A stretch of 64,000 nt of DNA from JAGWAJ01 sp026707615. GTDB lineage: Bacteria; Acidobacteriota; Vicinamibacteria; Vicinamibacterales; UBA8438. The DNA lies in assembly GCA_965207595.1 (NCBI GenBank), contig CBDBMW010000013.1:1302001-1366000 (forward strand), given 5' to 3'. The notes under the pieces are model-generated. The model was not told the origin of the DNA, did no database searches, and saw only the letters and a program-made list of their open reading frames with translations. The position numbers and the translations under genes were made by a program. Shown one piece after another: positions 15,334 to 23,587 of this stretch. Within the stretch, counting starts at the first letter, position 1. Every line of letters starts with the position of its first letter.

Positions 15334-18291
15334 CTACCACTCGAGCTCCAGGCCGAGGCGGATGTAGCGGGCCTGCATGATGCGGTTGATCCGCTGCCAG
15401 TTGTCCCCGTAGGTCTCGTTGACCTGGGTCGTCGTGTTCGCGTTGAAGATGTTGAACAGGTCCAGGACCGGGGCGATCTGCGTGTCCCCGAAGTTGAACC
15501 GGCGCATCACCCGGAGGTCCACCTTCCGCTGGAACGGAAGGAACATCACCTCGTGCGGCAGGAGGTCGATCGTGATCCTCTGGCCTCCCGTGAGCTCCGC
15601 GCCGTCGCCGGTGATGTCGCCGTTCGCGTCCGGCAACTCCGACACGGTCCAGTTGGCGTCGATGTCCGGTCCGGGATACCCCTGCACGAACGCGCTCAGG
15701 ATGACCCCGCCGGGCAGCGGCCACGCCCCGTGCGCCTTGTACTGCGTCTGCCACGCCCGCGGCGAGTCGCACCAGAGCGTCCGGTTGCGATCGTCGACGT
15801 CGAACGTGGTGCCCGTGGCGGTCGGGGGATCGCACTCGTTGATGAACGTCCGCTCGTGCGTGAAGCTGCCTCCGAAGAACGCCCCGTTCGGCAGCCGGCC
15901 GTCGAGCACGAACTCGAACCCGTCGTAGAGCCGGTCGTTGACGTCCGACGTCCGGATCGTCCGCGACACGTCCCCGTACACGTCCTCGTTCAGGTTGTAG
16001 AGCTCGAGCGACTGGCCGCTCCACTGGCCGAGCCGGTCATCCACGGGCGCGTTGACCATGAACGGCGTCCAGTCGTTGAAGTCCCGGAGGTCGTTGTCCT
16101 CCCACCACATCTTGAAGTAGTTGCGGCGGTACCACCCGAACGTGGCCGAGATGCCCGGGAAGAGCTCGTGCTGAATCTGGGCGTTGTACTCCCAGTGGCC
16201 TTCGCGATCGTCCAGAGCCAGGTTCCGGACGTCGTTGGCCGTGCCGAAGTTGACGTTCGGCGATTCGCCGACCTCCTCGTACTGCACCCGCCCGTCCGGG
16301 CCGACGATGCCTCCGCTGCCGTCCAGGTCGTCCCAGGAGCGGAACTCCTGGGCCGCCGACCACGTGTAGGTCGACAGCGGGTTGCGCATCATCGCGAGCC
16401 GCGTCGATTCCTGGGATATGTAGTGGTGCGCCGTCCCCTTGAGCGCGGTTCGCCCGTCCCCGAACACGTCGTACGCCACGCCGAAGCGTCCCACGACGGT
16501 GTTCCAGCGCGGGCCGGGGTAGGCCGGGAGGTTGCGTTCCGGCACCCACGTGCCCGCCGGGGCATATTGCGGTGGCACCCCCGAGCTGAAGAAGTCGCCG
16601 CGTACGCCGAGGTTCAGGGTCCACTTGTCGACCGTCCACGAGTCCTGCGCGAACACGCCCGTGTCGAAGTCGATGCCGCCCGCGTAGTGCCCCGGCTGGC
16701 CGAGCCCGCGGCCGAGCGGAGTGGCCAGCACCATGACGCCGATCGGGTCGCCCTCGTTGTAGAAGTAGGAGCGCACGTCGATGCCGTTGTCCCACTGCTC
16801 GAGGCTGATGTTGCCCCAGCGGTGCTCGACGCCGGCCTTGAAGTTGTGCGAGCCGGTGACGTACGACATCGAGGTCTTGATGTAGCGGCTCCGCTCCGGC
16901 TGCCAGCCGCCGATCCAGAAGCCGCCGCCCCAGGTGCCCGTCGACACGTCGTAGGACGCGGGGCGGTTGTAGTTCCACGGGAACTGCTCGTGCCGCCACT
17001 TGTTGTACTGGACGGACGTCCCCGCCTCGATCAGCAGCCGGTTCGAGATCGACGAGGTCCACCGCACCTGCGCGTGGTAGCCGATCGGCTGGAAGGTGTG
17101 GTTCGACGACTCGATCGGCCGCGTCGAGTCCGTGCTGATGGACGGGTGCCGGCGGTTGAGCCGCTCGAACCCGAGCCGCCACTTGTGGCGATCCGTGAAC
17201 TGGTTCGTGAACCGCACCAGCCCGCTCACGCCGTAGCGCCGGTAGTAGGCCTGCTCGCCGGCCTCGGCGCCGAACCAGTCGAGCGCCTCCTGGCGGCCGA
17301 TGCAGTCGATGGCCTCCGGGATGCAGGGCTCGCCCGGCGCGGCGAAGTACGTGCCGGCCCGCCGCTCCTTGCGGTCGTCGGCGCGCATCGACGTGAAGAA
17401 CCAGAGCCGGTCGCGGATGATCCTCCCGCCGAAGGCCGGGTTCGTGTCGTAGTCGTAGTCCAGCGAGTTGGGCTCCCCGAGCAGCTCCCGCAGCTCCTCG
17501 CCCGCGTTCTCGCTCGCCAGCGCGCGCGTCCCGTAGTAGGTGAACCAGGTGCCGGAGAAGGTGTTGCCGCCCTCCTTCGGGATCGCGTTCTGGATGATGC
17601 CGCCGCCCTGCGCCTCGGCCGGGGCGCCGCCCGCCTCGAAGGTCAGCTCGGACGTCGAGGCGTCGTTCATCTCCCAGCCCATGCGCCACTGGCCGTCGTC
17701 GACGGTGCTGTTCGCCCGCATCCCGTCGTTCATGGTCTGCGAGTCCTTCCAGGTGGAGCCGTGCACCGCCGGCCAGTACTGACCCTCTTCCATCCCCGTG
17801 TTGCGCACGCCGGGAATGAGGAGGGCCCGCGCCTGGAAGGTCCGCGCCGCCGGCAGCACGTCCATCATCGCCCGCGTCGCCACGAACTGGCGGCGAACCT
17901 GCTGCACGTCGACGAGCGGCGATTCGCCCGTGACCGTCACCGTCTCCTCGAGCGCTCCGACCGCCATGTCGGCGTTCACCTGGATGGTCGAGTCGCCGAT
18001 GATGACGACGCCCTCGCGGACGAAGGTGTTGAACCCCGGCAGCGTGAAGGTCACCGTGTAGGTGCCGGGGCGCAGGTTGATGATGGTGTAGCGGCCCGCC
18101 GCGTCGGTGAACGCGGTCACCGTGCCGCCGATGTTGACAGGGCTGTCCGCCTCGACGGTGACACCGGGCAGGATGCCCCCCGTGGTGTCCTGGACGAGGC
18201 CGGATATCGTCCCGCCCTGTGCCCCGGCGGTAGCCGGGAGGAGTAAGCCTCCGACGCCAACGATCGCGAGCCAGACGGCAAGTCGACGCAT
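15334..18291 (-). CDS. Oar-like TonB-dependent receptor with carboxypeptidase-regulatory-like domain, module 1
   Basis: A 985-residue outer-membrane protein. Residues 1-24 are a signal peptide (MRRLAVWLAIVGVGGLLLPA..). Residues about 26-110 form a CarboxypepD-regulatory-like sandwich (GRYTIINLRPGTYTVTFTLPGF). A plug region follows (VDVQQVRRQFVATRAMMDVLPAARTF), then a long beta-barrel ending in Trp (RLGLELEW). The class imports large substrates with TonB energy; ligands are generally unknown in Acidobacteriota. AGGGAGGT lies four bases before ATG 18291. A strong promoter at 18505-18533 and the leader element at 18421-18497 lie upstream, and a terminator follows. It is paralogous to the genes at 54956 and 61940; the first ~230 residues are almost identical, the barrels differ. 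Confidence 0.92.
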   Translation of the reverse strand: MRRLAVWLAIVGVGGLLLPATAGAQGGTISGLVQDTTGGILPGVTVEADSPVNIGGTVTAFTDAAGRYTIINLRPGTYTVTFTLPGFNTFVREGVVIIGDSTIQVNADMAVGALEETVTVTGESPLVDVQQVRRQFVATRAMMDVLPAARTFQARALLIPGVRNTGMEEGQYWPAVHGSTWKDSQTMNDGMRANSTVDDGQWRMGWEMNDASTSELTFEAGGAPAEAQGGGIIQNAIPKEGGNTFSGTWFTYYGTRALASENAGEELRELLGEPNSLDYDYDTNPAFGGRIIRDRLWFFTSMRADDRKERRAGTYFAAPGEPCIPEAIDCIGRQEALDWFGAEAGEQAYYRRYGVSGLVRFTNQFTDRHKWRLGFERLNRRHPSISTDSTRPIESSNHTFQPIGYHAQVRWTSSISNRLLIEAGTSVQYNKWRHEQFPWNYNRPASYDVSTGTWGGGFWIGGWQPERSRYIKTSMSYVTGSHNFKAGVEHRWGNISLEQWDNGIDVRSYFYNEGDPIGVMVLATPLGRGLGQPGHYAGGIDFDTGVFAQDSWTVDKWTLNLGVRGDFFSSGVPPQYAPAGTWVPERNLPAYPGPRWNTVVGRFGVAYDVFGDGRTALKGTAHHYISQESTRLAMMRNPLSTYTWSAAQEFRSWDDLDGSGGIVGPDGRVQYEEVGESPNVNFGTANDVRNLALDDREGHWEYNAQIQHELFPGISATFGWYRRNYFKMWWEDNDLRDFNDWTPFMVNAPVDDRLGQWSGQSLELYNLNEDVYGDVSRTIRTSDVNDRLYDGFEFVLDGRLPNGAFFGGSFTHERTFINECDPPTATGTTFDVDDRNRTLWCDSPRAWQTQYKAHGAWPLPGGVILSAFVQGYPGPDIDANWTVSELPDANGDITGDGAELTGGQRITIDLLPHEVMFLPFQRKVDLRVMRRFNFGDTQIAPVLDLFNIFNANTTTQVNETYGDNWQRINRIMQARYIRLGLELEW

Positions 18292-18420
18292 TCGTACCTC
18301 CCTGCTTCAGGAAGACCGACCTACGCTCCCGTGCCGAACGACGGCGAACGACGGCGGACGCCGAACGAGCTATGCGTTGCGAATCAGGCGCGAGTCAGAC
18401 GCGGACATCACCTCCCATCG

Positions 18421-18497
18421 AGCGCGCCCGCGAGGGCGCGCTGGGATTCTGCACCGGCGCAGTGTGCCGCATCGCACGTTGTGCGGCGCAGACTCCT
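18421..18497 (-). repeat. structured leader repeat, copy C
   Basis: On the minus strand this reads AGGAGTCTGCGCCG at its 5' end. A 22-base perfect hairpin (18421-18442: nine-base arms AGCGCGCCC and complement, four-base loop) begins about 54 bases after GAGTC. The order and spacing match copies A (26909) and B (27118), while the loop differs, which suggests conserved structure. It begins within a few bases of the start point predicted from the promoter at 18505-18533, so it would form the very 5' end of the receptor mRNA. Confidence 0.55.
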
Positions 18498-18504
18498 AGC
18501 GCGG

Positions 18505-18533
18505 CTTATGTCACATGTAGCGCTCGGCGTCAA
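18505..18533 (-). promoter_or_regulatory. sigma-70-like promoter of the receptor gene (module 1)
   Basis: On the minus strand, TTGACG (18533-18528) is followed after 17 bases by CATAAG (18510-18505). This gives five of six and four of six consensus matches with ideal spacing. Transcription would begin near 18498, giving a leader of about 205 bases before the start codon at 18291. Confidence 0.65.
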
Positions 18534-18691
18534 CCCATTTCCGGGGCGGCGTCGGCCGTCCCCGCCGGTTCCGAGGACCGGAGGTGGCGCCGGGACCGCG
18601 CGGACCGTCGCGCGGGCCGTCTCGCGCGAGCCCCCGGGGAGACGAGACGAACCCGGCAGGCCGCGGCGCCCGTCCTCAGAGGGCTCACAGC

Positions 18692-18716
18692 TTCTCCACA
18701 GGCGCATTGTGGATAA
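18692..18716. promoter_or_regulatory. inverted pair of DnaA-box-like sequences
   Basis: TTCTCCACA (18692-18700) and TGTGGATAA (18708-18716) face each other across seven bases. The second is an exact TTATCCACA DnaA box and the first has one mismatch. They lie about 48 bases before the serine-hydrolase start. A lone pair is not an origin; it may be a DnaA titration or control site, or a palindromic operator for another factor. Confidence 0.4.
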
Positions 18717-18763
18717 GATGGGCCGCTACGTCGCCCGCGGGAGGGCGGGGAGAGGAGATCCAG

Positions 18764-20044
18764 ATGAAGGCGAGTCAGGTGAAGAAGGGATGGCGCCGCC
18801 CGGCGTGCGCCGCCATCGTCGGCCTTGCGATGCTGGTGCTGCCGGCCGCGGCGCCGGCAGGGCAGGTACCGCCCGGGAGCCCGGAGGACGTCGGGCTCTC
18901 CTCGGAGCGGCTCGAACGGATCGGCGAGGCGATGGAGCGGCACATCGAGGCCGGCAACATCACCGGCGCGGTGACCGTCGTCGCCCGCGGGGGGCGGGTC
19001 GCGCACTTCGAGGCGCACGGGCTCATGGACCTCGACTCCGAGACGCCGATGCGCAAGGACGCGGCGTTCCGCATCATGTCGATGACCAAGCCGATCATGG
19101 CGGCGGCGGTCCTCATGATGCTGGAAGAGGGGAAGATCGGCCTCGCGGATCCGGTCTCGAAGTTCCTTCCGGAGTTCGCGGAGATGCAGGTGGTCGCCGG
19201 GACGCCGGGCGATGCCGGGTCCGGGAACGGCGGGTCGGGGGCGTCGGCGGATCCCGCGACGGTGCCCGCGGACCGCGAGATCACGATCCGCGACCTGCTG
19301 ACCCACACGTCGGGCCTGGTGCAGAACGCCGACCGGACGCCGGACGACTCGCTGGCCACCTACGTCCCGAAGCTGGCGAAGGTGCCGCTGGAGTTCCAGC
19401 CGGGTGCGGACTGGGCGTACAGCGGCCTTGCGGGCCCGGATGTTCTGGCGCGCATCGTCGAGATCGTCTCCGGGCAGCCGTTCGACCAGTTCCTTGGCGG
19501 CCGGATCTTCGAGCCGCTCGGGATGCGGGACACGATGTACTTCCCGTCGGACGAGCTCCGGCCCCGTGTGGTGACGCTCTACGGCATCACCGAGCAGGGC
19601 TTCGAGAAGGACCCGGATCCCGACCGCATCTCGAGCAAGGTGTACTTCTCGGGCGGGGCCGGCCTCGTCAGCACGGCGCACGACTACCTGCAGTTCGCCC
19701 AGATGCTCGCCAACGGAGGCGAGCTCAACGGCCAGCGGCTGCTCTCGCCGCGCACCGTCGAGCTGATGTCCTCGGACCACGTCGGCGACCTGTTCGACGG
19801 CAAGCTCCCGCCCCTCTTCCCGGAGCGCGGATTCGGATTCGGGCTCCAGGTGGCGATCATGGAGGACCACATCGGGGCGGGGTGGCGCCTCCCGAACGGC
19901 AGCTACGGGTGGTTGGGCGCCTACGGCACGCAGGTCTGGATCAATCCGGGGGAGGATCTCGTCACGCTGGTGATGATCCAGAACATGAATCCCGAAGTCC
20001 ACCGCGACTTCGAGAACGCAGTCGTGCAGGCGCTGCTCGACTGA
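18764..20044 (+). CDS. exported serine hydrolase, class C beta-lactamase/esterase family
   Basis: A 426-residue protein with an N-terminal signal sequence (KKGWRRPACAAIVGLAMLVLPAAA). The penicillin-binding fold nucleophile motif SxxK is SMTK at 106-109. The second motif is Y219-S220-G221 (YSG in place of the usual YxN), and a conserved RDLLTHTSGL segment precedes it. This arrangement is common in the broad 'serine hydrolase' group, whose members are mostly esterases or peptidases rather than true lactamases. ATG 18764 is preceded by AGAGGAG; longer in-frame starts lack this. It is transcribed alone and converges with the unknown-family gene at 20292. The reaction is not assigned. Confidence 0.85.
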   Translation: MKASQVKKGWRRPACAAIVGLAMLVLPAAAPAGQVPPGSPEDVGLSSERLERIGEAMERHIEAGNITGAVTVVARGGRVAHFEAHGLMDLDSETPMRKDAAFRIMSMTKPIMAAAVLMMLEEGKIGLADPVSKFLPEFAEMQVVAGTPGDAGSGNGGSGASADPATVPADREITIRDLLTHTSGLVQNADRTPDDSLATYVPKLAKVPLEFQPGADWAYSGLAGPDVLARIVEIVSGQPFDQFLGGRIFEPLGMRDTMYFPSDELRPRVVTLYGITEQGFEKDPDPDRISSKVYFSGGAGLVSTAHDYLQFAQMLANGGELNGQRLLSPRTVELMSSDHVGDLFDGKLPPLFPERGFGFGLQVAIMEDHIGAGWRLPNGSYGWLGAYGTQVWINPGEDLVTLVMIQNMNPEVHRDFENAVVQALLD

Positions 20045-20166
20045 CGGGCGGTGTCACCTCGCTCTCCCGAGGGCGGTCCGGCGAGGAGACGCCCGCCGCG
20101 CGCCCGTCGGGCAGGCATGGCCGCTGGCACGCGGCGCGGTTCGTCGGCACGGATGGCGAGCAGTCG

Positions 20167-20178
20167 CCCCCCCCCCCC
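20167..20178. repeat. homopolymer run of 12 C
   Basis: A run of twelve cytosines lies in the 247-base gap between the convergent serine hydrolase and 'PDLQGVW' genes, with no reading frame across it. Long homopolymers can vary in length by slippage, but being non-coding and not near a promoter, no phase-variation role is supported. Assembly error is also possible. Confidence 0.4.
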
Positions 20179-20291
20179 GGGTGCCCGCCGGGGAGGTGGG
20201 CACCCCGCGTCGGGCGAGCGGCGGAAGGGTGCCCCGGTGCGGCGCGGCCGATGGCCGAACGCGCACCGGGGCCCGCGGGTCGCGGCGTACC

Positions 20292-21296
20292 CTACTGCTG
20301 CTGGGCCGCTTCGGCCGCCTTGCGCTCGTCCGCCCGGTGGCCGCCCAGGATGCCGGGCATCGAGTAGTTGCCCTCGTGGCACGCGTACTCGAACAGCGGG
20401 CTGTCGGTGCGCTTCATCGGCATCGACGCCGTCCAGTCGCTCGACCAGGTCTCGGGGTCGGTCACGGTGAACGTGTACTCGAGCGTGCCCTCGTCGACGC
20501 GGGTGATCCGCTCGACCAGGGTCATGTTCTCCGTGGACGTGACGCCGGACGCACCCGAGCCGAGGGGGATCCAGCCGCGCTTCGCGCTGAAGTTGGCGGT
20601 CTCGATCACCAGCGTATTGCCCTCCCAGCGCCCGCGGGAGTCTCCGGACCAGAGCCGGATGCCCGGATCGAGCGCCGGCAGGCCGTCGAGCGGCACCATG
20701 CGCGGGGTGTGGACCATCTCCGTGTAGATCACCACGAGGTCCGGCGTCTGGAAGAGCTGCATGTTCTGGTTGTAGGCGAGCGGCGTGATCGGCGGGCCGG
20801 CGTTGAAGCCGACGATGCAGCGGTCCGACGTGTTGCGGTCGGTGTAGGAGTCGGCGGGGTGCTCCTCCAGGTAGGCACGGCGGGCGTCGGCGCGTGCCGC
20901 TCCGACCTCGGAGAGCTCCGGGAACCGGCCGTTCGGCGGATAGACGATCAGCGACGTGCGCCGCGTCTCGATGGGCCGCGTGCCCCGGTCCATCCAGAAG
21001 TTGTTGTAGCCGCCGACGTTGCCGCCGGCCTCGGTGCGGCGGGCCTCCGCCTCCCAGAGGTCGATGTTCCGCTGGATGGTCTCCTGCTCGGCCTGCGCGG
21101 CCTCCTCGACGGTCAGGAACGCCTTGTCGCCCAGATCCTCGGGCCGCTCCAGCGGCGTGATGGTGCGGAAGTCCCAGATGCCCTGCAGGTCGGGCGCCCC
21201 CCACGGCGTCCGGAGGGTCTGGGCCCCGGCGGCGCCGGCCGACAGTGCGATGACGGCCAGGATTGCGATCGTCGCCGCGCAAGCTCGATAGCTCAT
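20292..21296 (-). CDS. secreted protein of unknown function, 'PDLQGVW' family, copy 2
   Basis: A 334-residue paralog of the proteins at 9271 and 49327. Signal peptide MSYRACAATIAILAVIALSAGAAGAQ, then the opening APDLQGIWDFRTITPLERP, the core DRCIVGFNAGPPITPLAYNQ, the block GDSRGRWEGNTLVIETANF, and the end EYACHEGNYSMPGILGG. ATG 21296 has AGGAGG six bases upstream. Function unknown; the conserved Trp, Cys and His blocks suggest a shared binding or catalytic site. The gene stands alone: its upstream neighbour on the same strand is a membrane protein 191 bases away, and the serine hydrolase converges from the other side. Confidence 0.8.
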   Translation of the reverse strand: MSYRACAATIAILAVIALSAGAAGAQTLRTPWGAPDLQGIWDFRTITPLERPEDLGDKAFLTVEEAAQAEQETIQRNIDLWEAEARRTEAGGNVGGYNNFWMDRGTRPIETRRTSLIVYPPNGRFPELSEVGAARADARRAYLEEHPADSYTDRNTSDRCIVGFNAGPPITPLAYNQNMQLFQTPDLVVIYTEMVHTPRMVPLDGLPALDPGIRLWSGDSRGRWEGNTLVIETANFSAKRGWIPLGSGASGVTSTENMTLVERITRVDEGTLEYTFTVTDPETWSSDWTASMPMKRTDSPLFEYACHEGNYSMPGILGGHRADERKAAEAAQQQ

Positions 21297-21487
21297 CTCA
21301 TCCTCCTTGCCTCGATTGCCCGGTTCTCGCGACGGTGGCAGCGCGTCGCGCCCTCGCAATCATGAACCCGGACCGCCGGGCGCGCAAGACGCCGCGCGCC
21401 GGCGGGCAGGCTCCGGGCGCGCTCACGGCAGCGGCAACCGCCGCCGGGGTGGGGGCAATCGCGCCGGGTGCCGCTGCGGAGCGGCCA

Positions 21488-22219
21488 CTACAGCTGCAGC
21501 CGCCACCGTCCCGCGCGCAGCATGCTGCCGGCGACGACGAGCCACAGAACGAACACGATTCCGGTGATCCGGTGCAGGAGCGTCGCTGCGTCGAGCCAGA
21601 TGAACTGCATCGCGAGCCCGAGGAGGGCCGTCACCGCGGCCATCCCGCGGAGCTCGCTCCCGGCCGCCCACTGGCGCCAGCCCGCGACGACCAGGGCGGC
21701 CCCCGCCAGCGCGAAGCCGACGGCGCCGCTGATCTGCCGGAGCGCCGCCGTGGCAGCGAGCTGGCGTGCGGCATCACCGGTGGGCGCGGCCGCGGCCAGA
21801 CCGTCGGGCGCGATGGCCGCCAGCACGACGGCGGCGGCGCCGGAGTACGCGGTGAGCAGCCCCGAGACCGCGAACAGGACGACGACGACGGGTAACGCGC
21901 GCCGTGAGGCGCTCGTGACGCCGCCGGCGCGGTGGAGCCACCACGCCGCCGCGATCAACGTGACGCCGGACGCGAGCCGGCCGGCGCCCCCGGTGCCATA
22001 GAGTCCCCGGCTCTCGGCGGTGGCGGCGAGCGACGCGGCGAGAGTCGGCAGGTCGGTGTCGGCACCTACCCGCCCCACGACCGCGACGACGGTGGCGATC
22101 GCTGTGAGAATGAGGAGCAAGCCGGCGTTGCTCCGGGCGGCGGCCTCGGTCGTCGATCCAACAGCGGCGTCGCTCGGACGCCTGAGGCCCTCGGTCGGGT
22201 TCGGCGCACGCTCAGCCAT
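21488..22219 (-). CDS. integral membrane protein of unknown function
   Basis: A 243-residue protein with about six hydrophobic segments: near 30-50 (LLLILTAIATVVAVVGRV), 80-95, 107-135 (ALPVVVVLFAVSGLLTAYSG), 160-180, 193-210 and 215-235. The N-terminal 25 residues are polar and probably cytoplasmic. I recognise no family motif; the layout, with a YGTGGAGRLASG loop and a final ITGIVFVLWLVVAGS helix, resembles small DUF4386- or DoxX-like membrane proteins, but this is only a guess. It is divergent from the Septu operon, with about 103 bases between the starts. Confidence 0.6.
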   Translation of the reverse strand: MAERAPNPTEGLRRPSDAAVGSTTEAAARSNAGLLLILTAIATVVAVVGRVGADTDLPTLAASLAATAESRGLYGTGGAGRLASGVTLIAAAWWLHRAGGVTSASRRALPVVVVLFAVSGLLTAYSGAAAVVLAAIAPDGLAAAAPTGDAARQLAATAALRQISGAVGFALAGAALVVAGWRQWAAGSELRGMAAVTALLGLAMQFIWLDAATLLHRITGIVFVLWLVVAGSMLRAGRWRLQL

Positions 22220-22322
22220 CTGTTCGTCCCGTCCTCTTGGGGCCGTGCCCCACCGTTACAATGTACTACCTCCCGGCCCGTCGGGCTTCGCAGAGTCGCC
22301 GAAGCGCTTGCAGGAGCACGCC

Positions 22323-23582
22323 GTGTACCTGACGTCACTGACGATCGAGCGATTCCGAGCCTTCAGGCGCACGGAGGTCAGCTTGCACTACCCCGGGGCA
22401 TCGGGCTCCAAGGCGTGCAAGTATCCCAACGTCAACGTTCTGCTGGGGAACAACGGAATGGGCAAGTCGGCGGCCCTGAAGGCTGCGGCGATCGCGCTCA
22501 TGAGTCCCGTCATCGCTTCGACCGGCTATCGGCCGTTCTCGCTGGTGCGACAGGAAGCCGGAAGGGTCGCGAGGGCGGCCGTCGTGCAGGCCCGCGTCGC
22601 GTTGACCGAGCAGGATCTGGATGGCGACGGCCCGGCGCCGCGCCGTTCCGTTCTCGGAGCCCAGGTCTCGCGCCGCCGCACGACCGAGACGTGCGAGCCG
22701 TACACCACGGCGACCGAACCGGTCTGGGATGCGATGTACGAAGAGAGCTCGGCCGCCTTCTTCTTCGTCGGCTATGGCGTGTCGCGGACGGTCGAAAGCC
22801 CGGACAAGGCGGATTCCAGCCTGCGCCGTCGCAGCCGGCACCTGCGCTACGCGCGTGTCGCCGGCCTCTTCGAGGAACAGACGACGCTGATGCCGCTCGT
22901 GGCGTGGCTGCCGCGTCTCCAGAGCGAGAGGGTTCACCGGCATCGGGAGGTCGTGGCCCTGTTGAACCAGCTGCTGCCCAAGGGGACGGGATTCCGCGGC
23001 CTGGCGAAGGATGGCGACTACGCGTTCCGACATCGCGGTGTCGATGTCCCGTTCGGTGCGTTGTCCGACGGGTTCCGCGCGTACATCGGATGGGTCGGCG
23101 ACCTCCTCTATCACGTGTGCCTCTGCTGCCCGGACGAAGTCAAGCTGGTCGACCACTGCGGCGTCGTGATGGTCGACGAGATCGATCTGCACCTGCATCC
23201 GGAATGGCAGCTCCTGGTGTTGCCGACCGTTTCCCGTGCCCTCCCGCGATTGCAGTTCGTGTGCACGACGCACAGTCCGATAGTGGCAGGAACCGTCGAG
23301 TCGGCCAACCTGCTCGTCGTGGCTCCAGACGGTGACACCGCATCGGTCCTCGCGAGACCCGAGACGGAGGTCCACGGCCTGACTGCCGACCAGATCCTCA
23401 TGAGCCCGCACTTCGGACTCGTATCGACGCGTGCCCCCGACTTCTACGAGGAGCTCCGGCACGCATCCCTCGCCGTGTCTCGTGGCGAGCCGGGTGCCGC
23501 CGTCCGCTTCATGGAGTTGACGTCGTTGGGAGCCGCCGCGGGGAATGATGGCCGCAAGAGCGGTAGTCGCGCCGATACCTGA
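22323..23582 (+). CDS. ptuA: Septu defence system ATPase PtuA
   Basis: A 419-residue SMC/RecF-like AAA ATPase beginning YLTSLTIERFRAFRRTEVSL, the typical N-terminal strand of this class. Walker A GNNGMGKS is at 42-49, the ABC-type signature LSDGFR is near 247-252, Walker B GVVMVDEIDLHLHPEW has its acidic pair at D285-E286, and the switch motif TTHSP is near 315. In Septu, PtuA assembles with the HNH nuclease PtuB, and nucleotide level is thought to control the nuclease during phage infection. The next gene, five bases away, is exactly such a nuclease. GTG 22323 is chosen from AGGAG six bases upstream; a longer frame back to 22020 overlaps the divergent gene. The base composition looks somewhat less GC-rich than its neighbours, consistent with acquisition. 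Confidence 0.85.
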   Translation: MYLTSLTIERFRAFRRTEVSLHYPGASGSKACKYPNVNVLLGNNGMGKSAALKAAAIALMSPVIASTGYRPFSLVRQEAGRVARAAVVQARVALTEQDLDGDGPAPRRSVLGAQVSRRRTTETCEPYTTATEPVWDAMYEESSAAFFFVGYGVSRTVESPDKADSSLRRRSRHLRYARVAGLFEEQTTLMPLVAWLPRLQSERVHRHREVVALLNQLLPKGTGFRGLAKDGDYAFRHRGVDVPFGALSDGFRAYIGWVGDLLYHVCLCCPDEVKLVDHCGVVMVDEIDLHLHPEWQLLVLPTVSRALPRLQFVCTTHSPIVAGTVESANLLVVAPDGDTASVLARPETEVHGLTADQILMSPHFGLVSTRAPDFYEELRHASLAVSRGEPGAAVRFMELTSLGAAAGNDGRKSGSRADT

Positions 23583-23587
23583 CGGAG

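Noticed and set aside
15283..18246. A 987-codon plus-strand open frame across the first receptor gene
   Set aside because: It is antisense to a full-length TonB-dependent receptor, rich in Arg/Pro/Val and without any domain; it exists because GC-rich codons leave few stops on the other strand.
18692..18716. Reading the DnaA-box pair as a replication origin
   Set aside because: Only two boxes, no AT-rich unwinding region, no dnaA, dnaN or gidA nearby.
20167..20178. Poly-C run as a phase-variation switch
   Set aside because: It is not in a coding frame and not placed in a promoter; both flanking genes end toward it.
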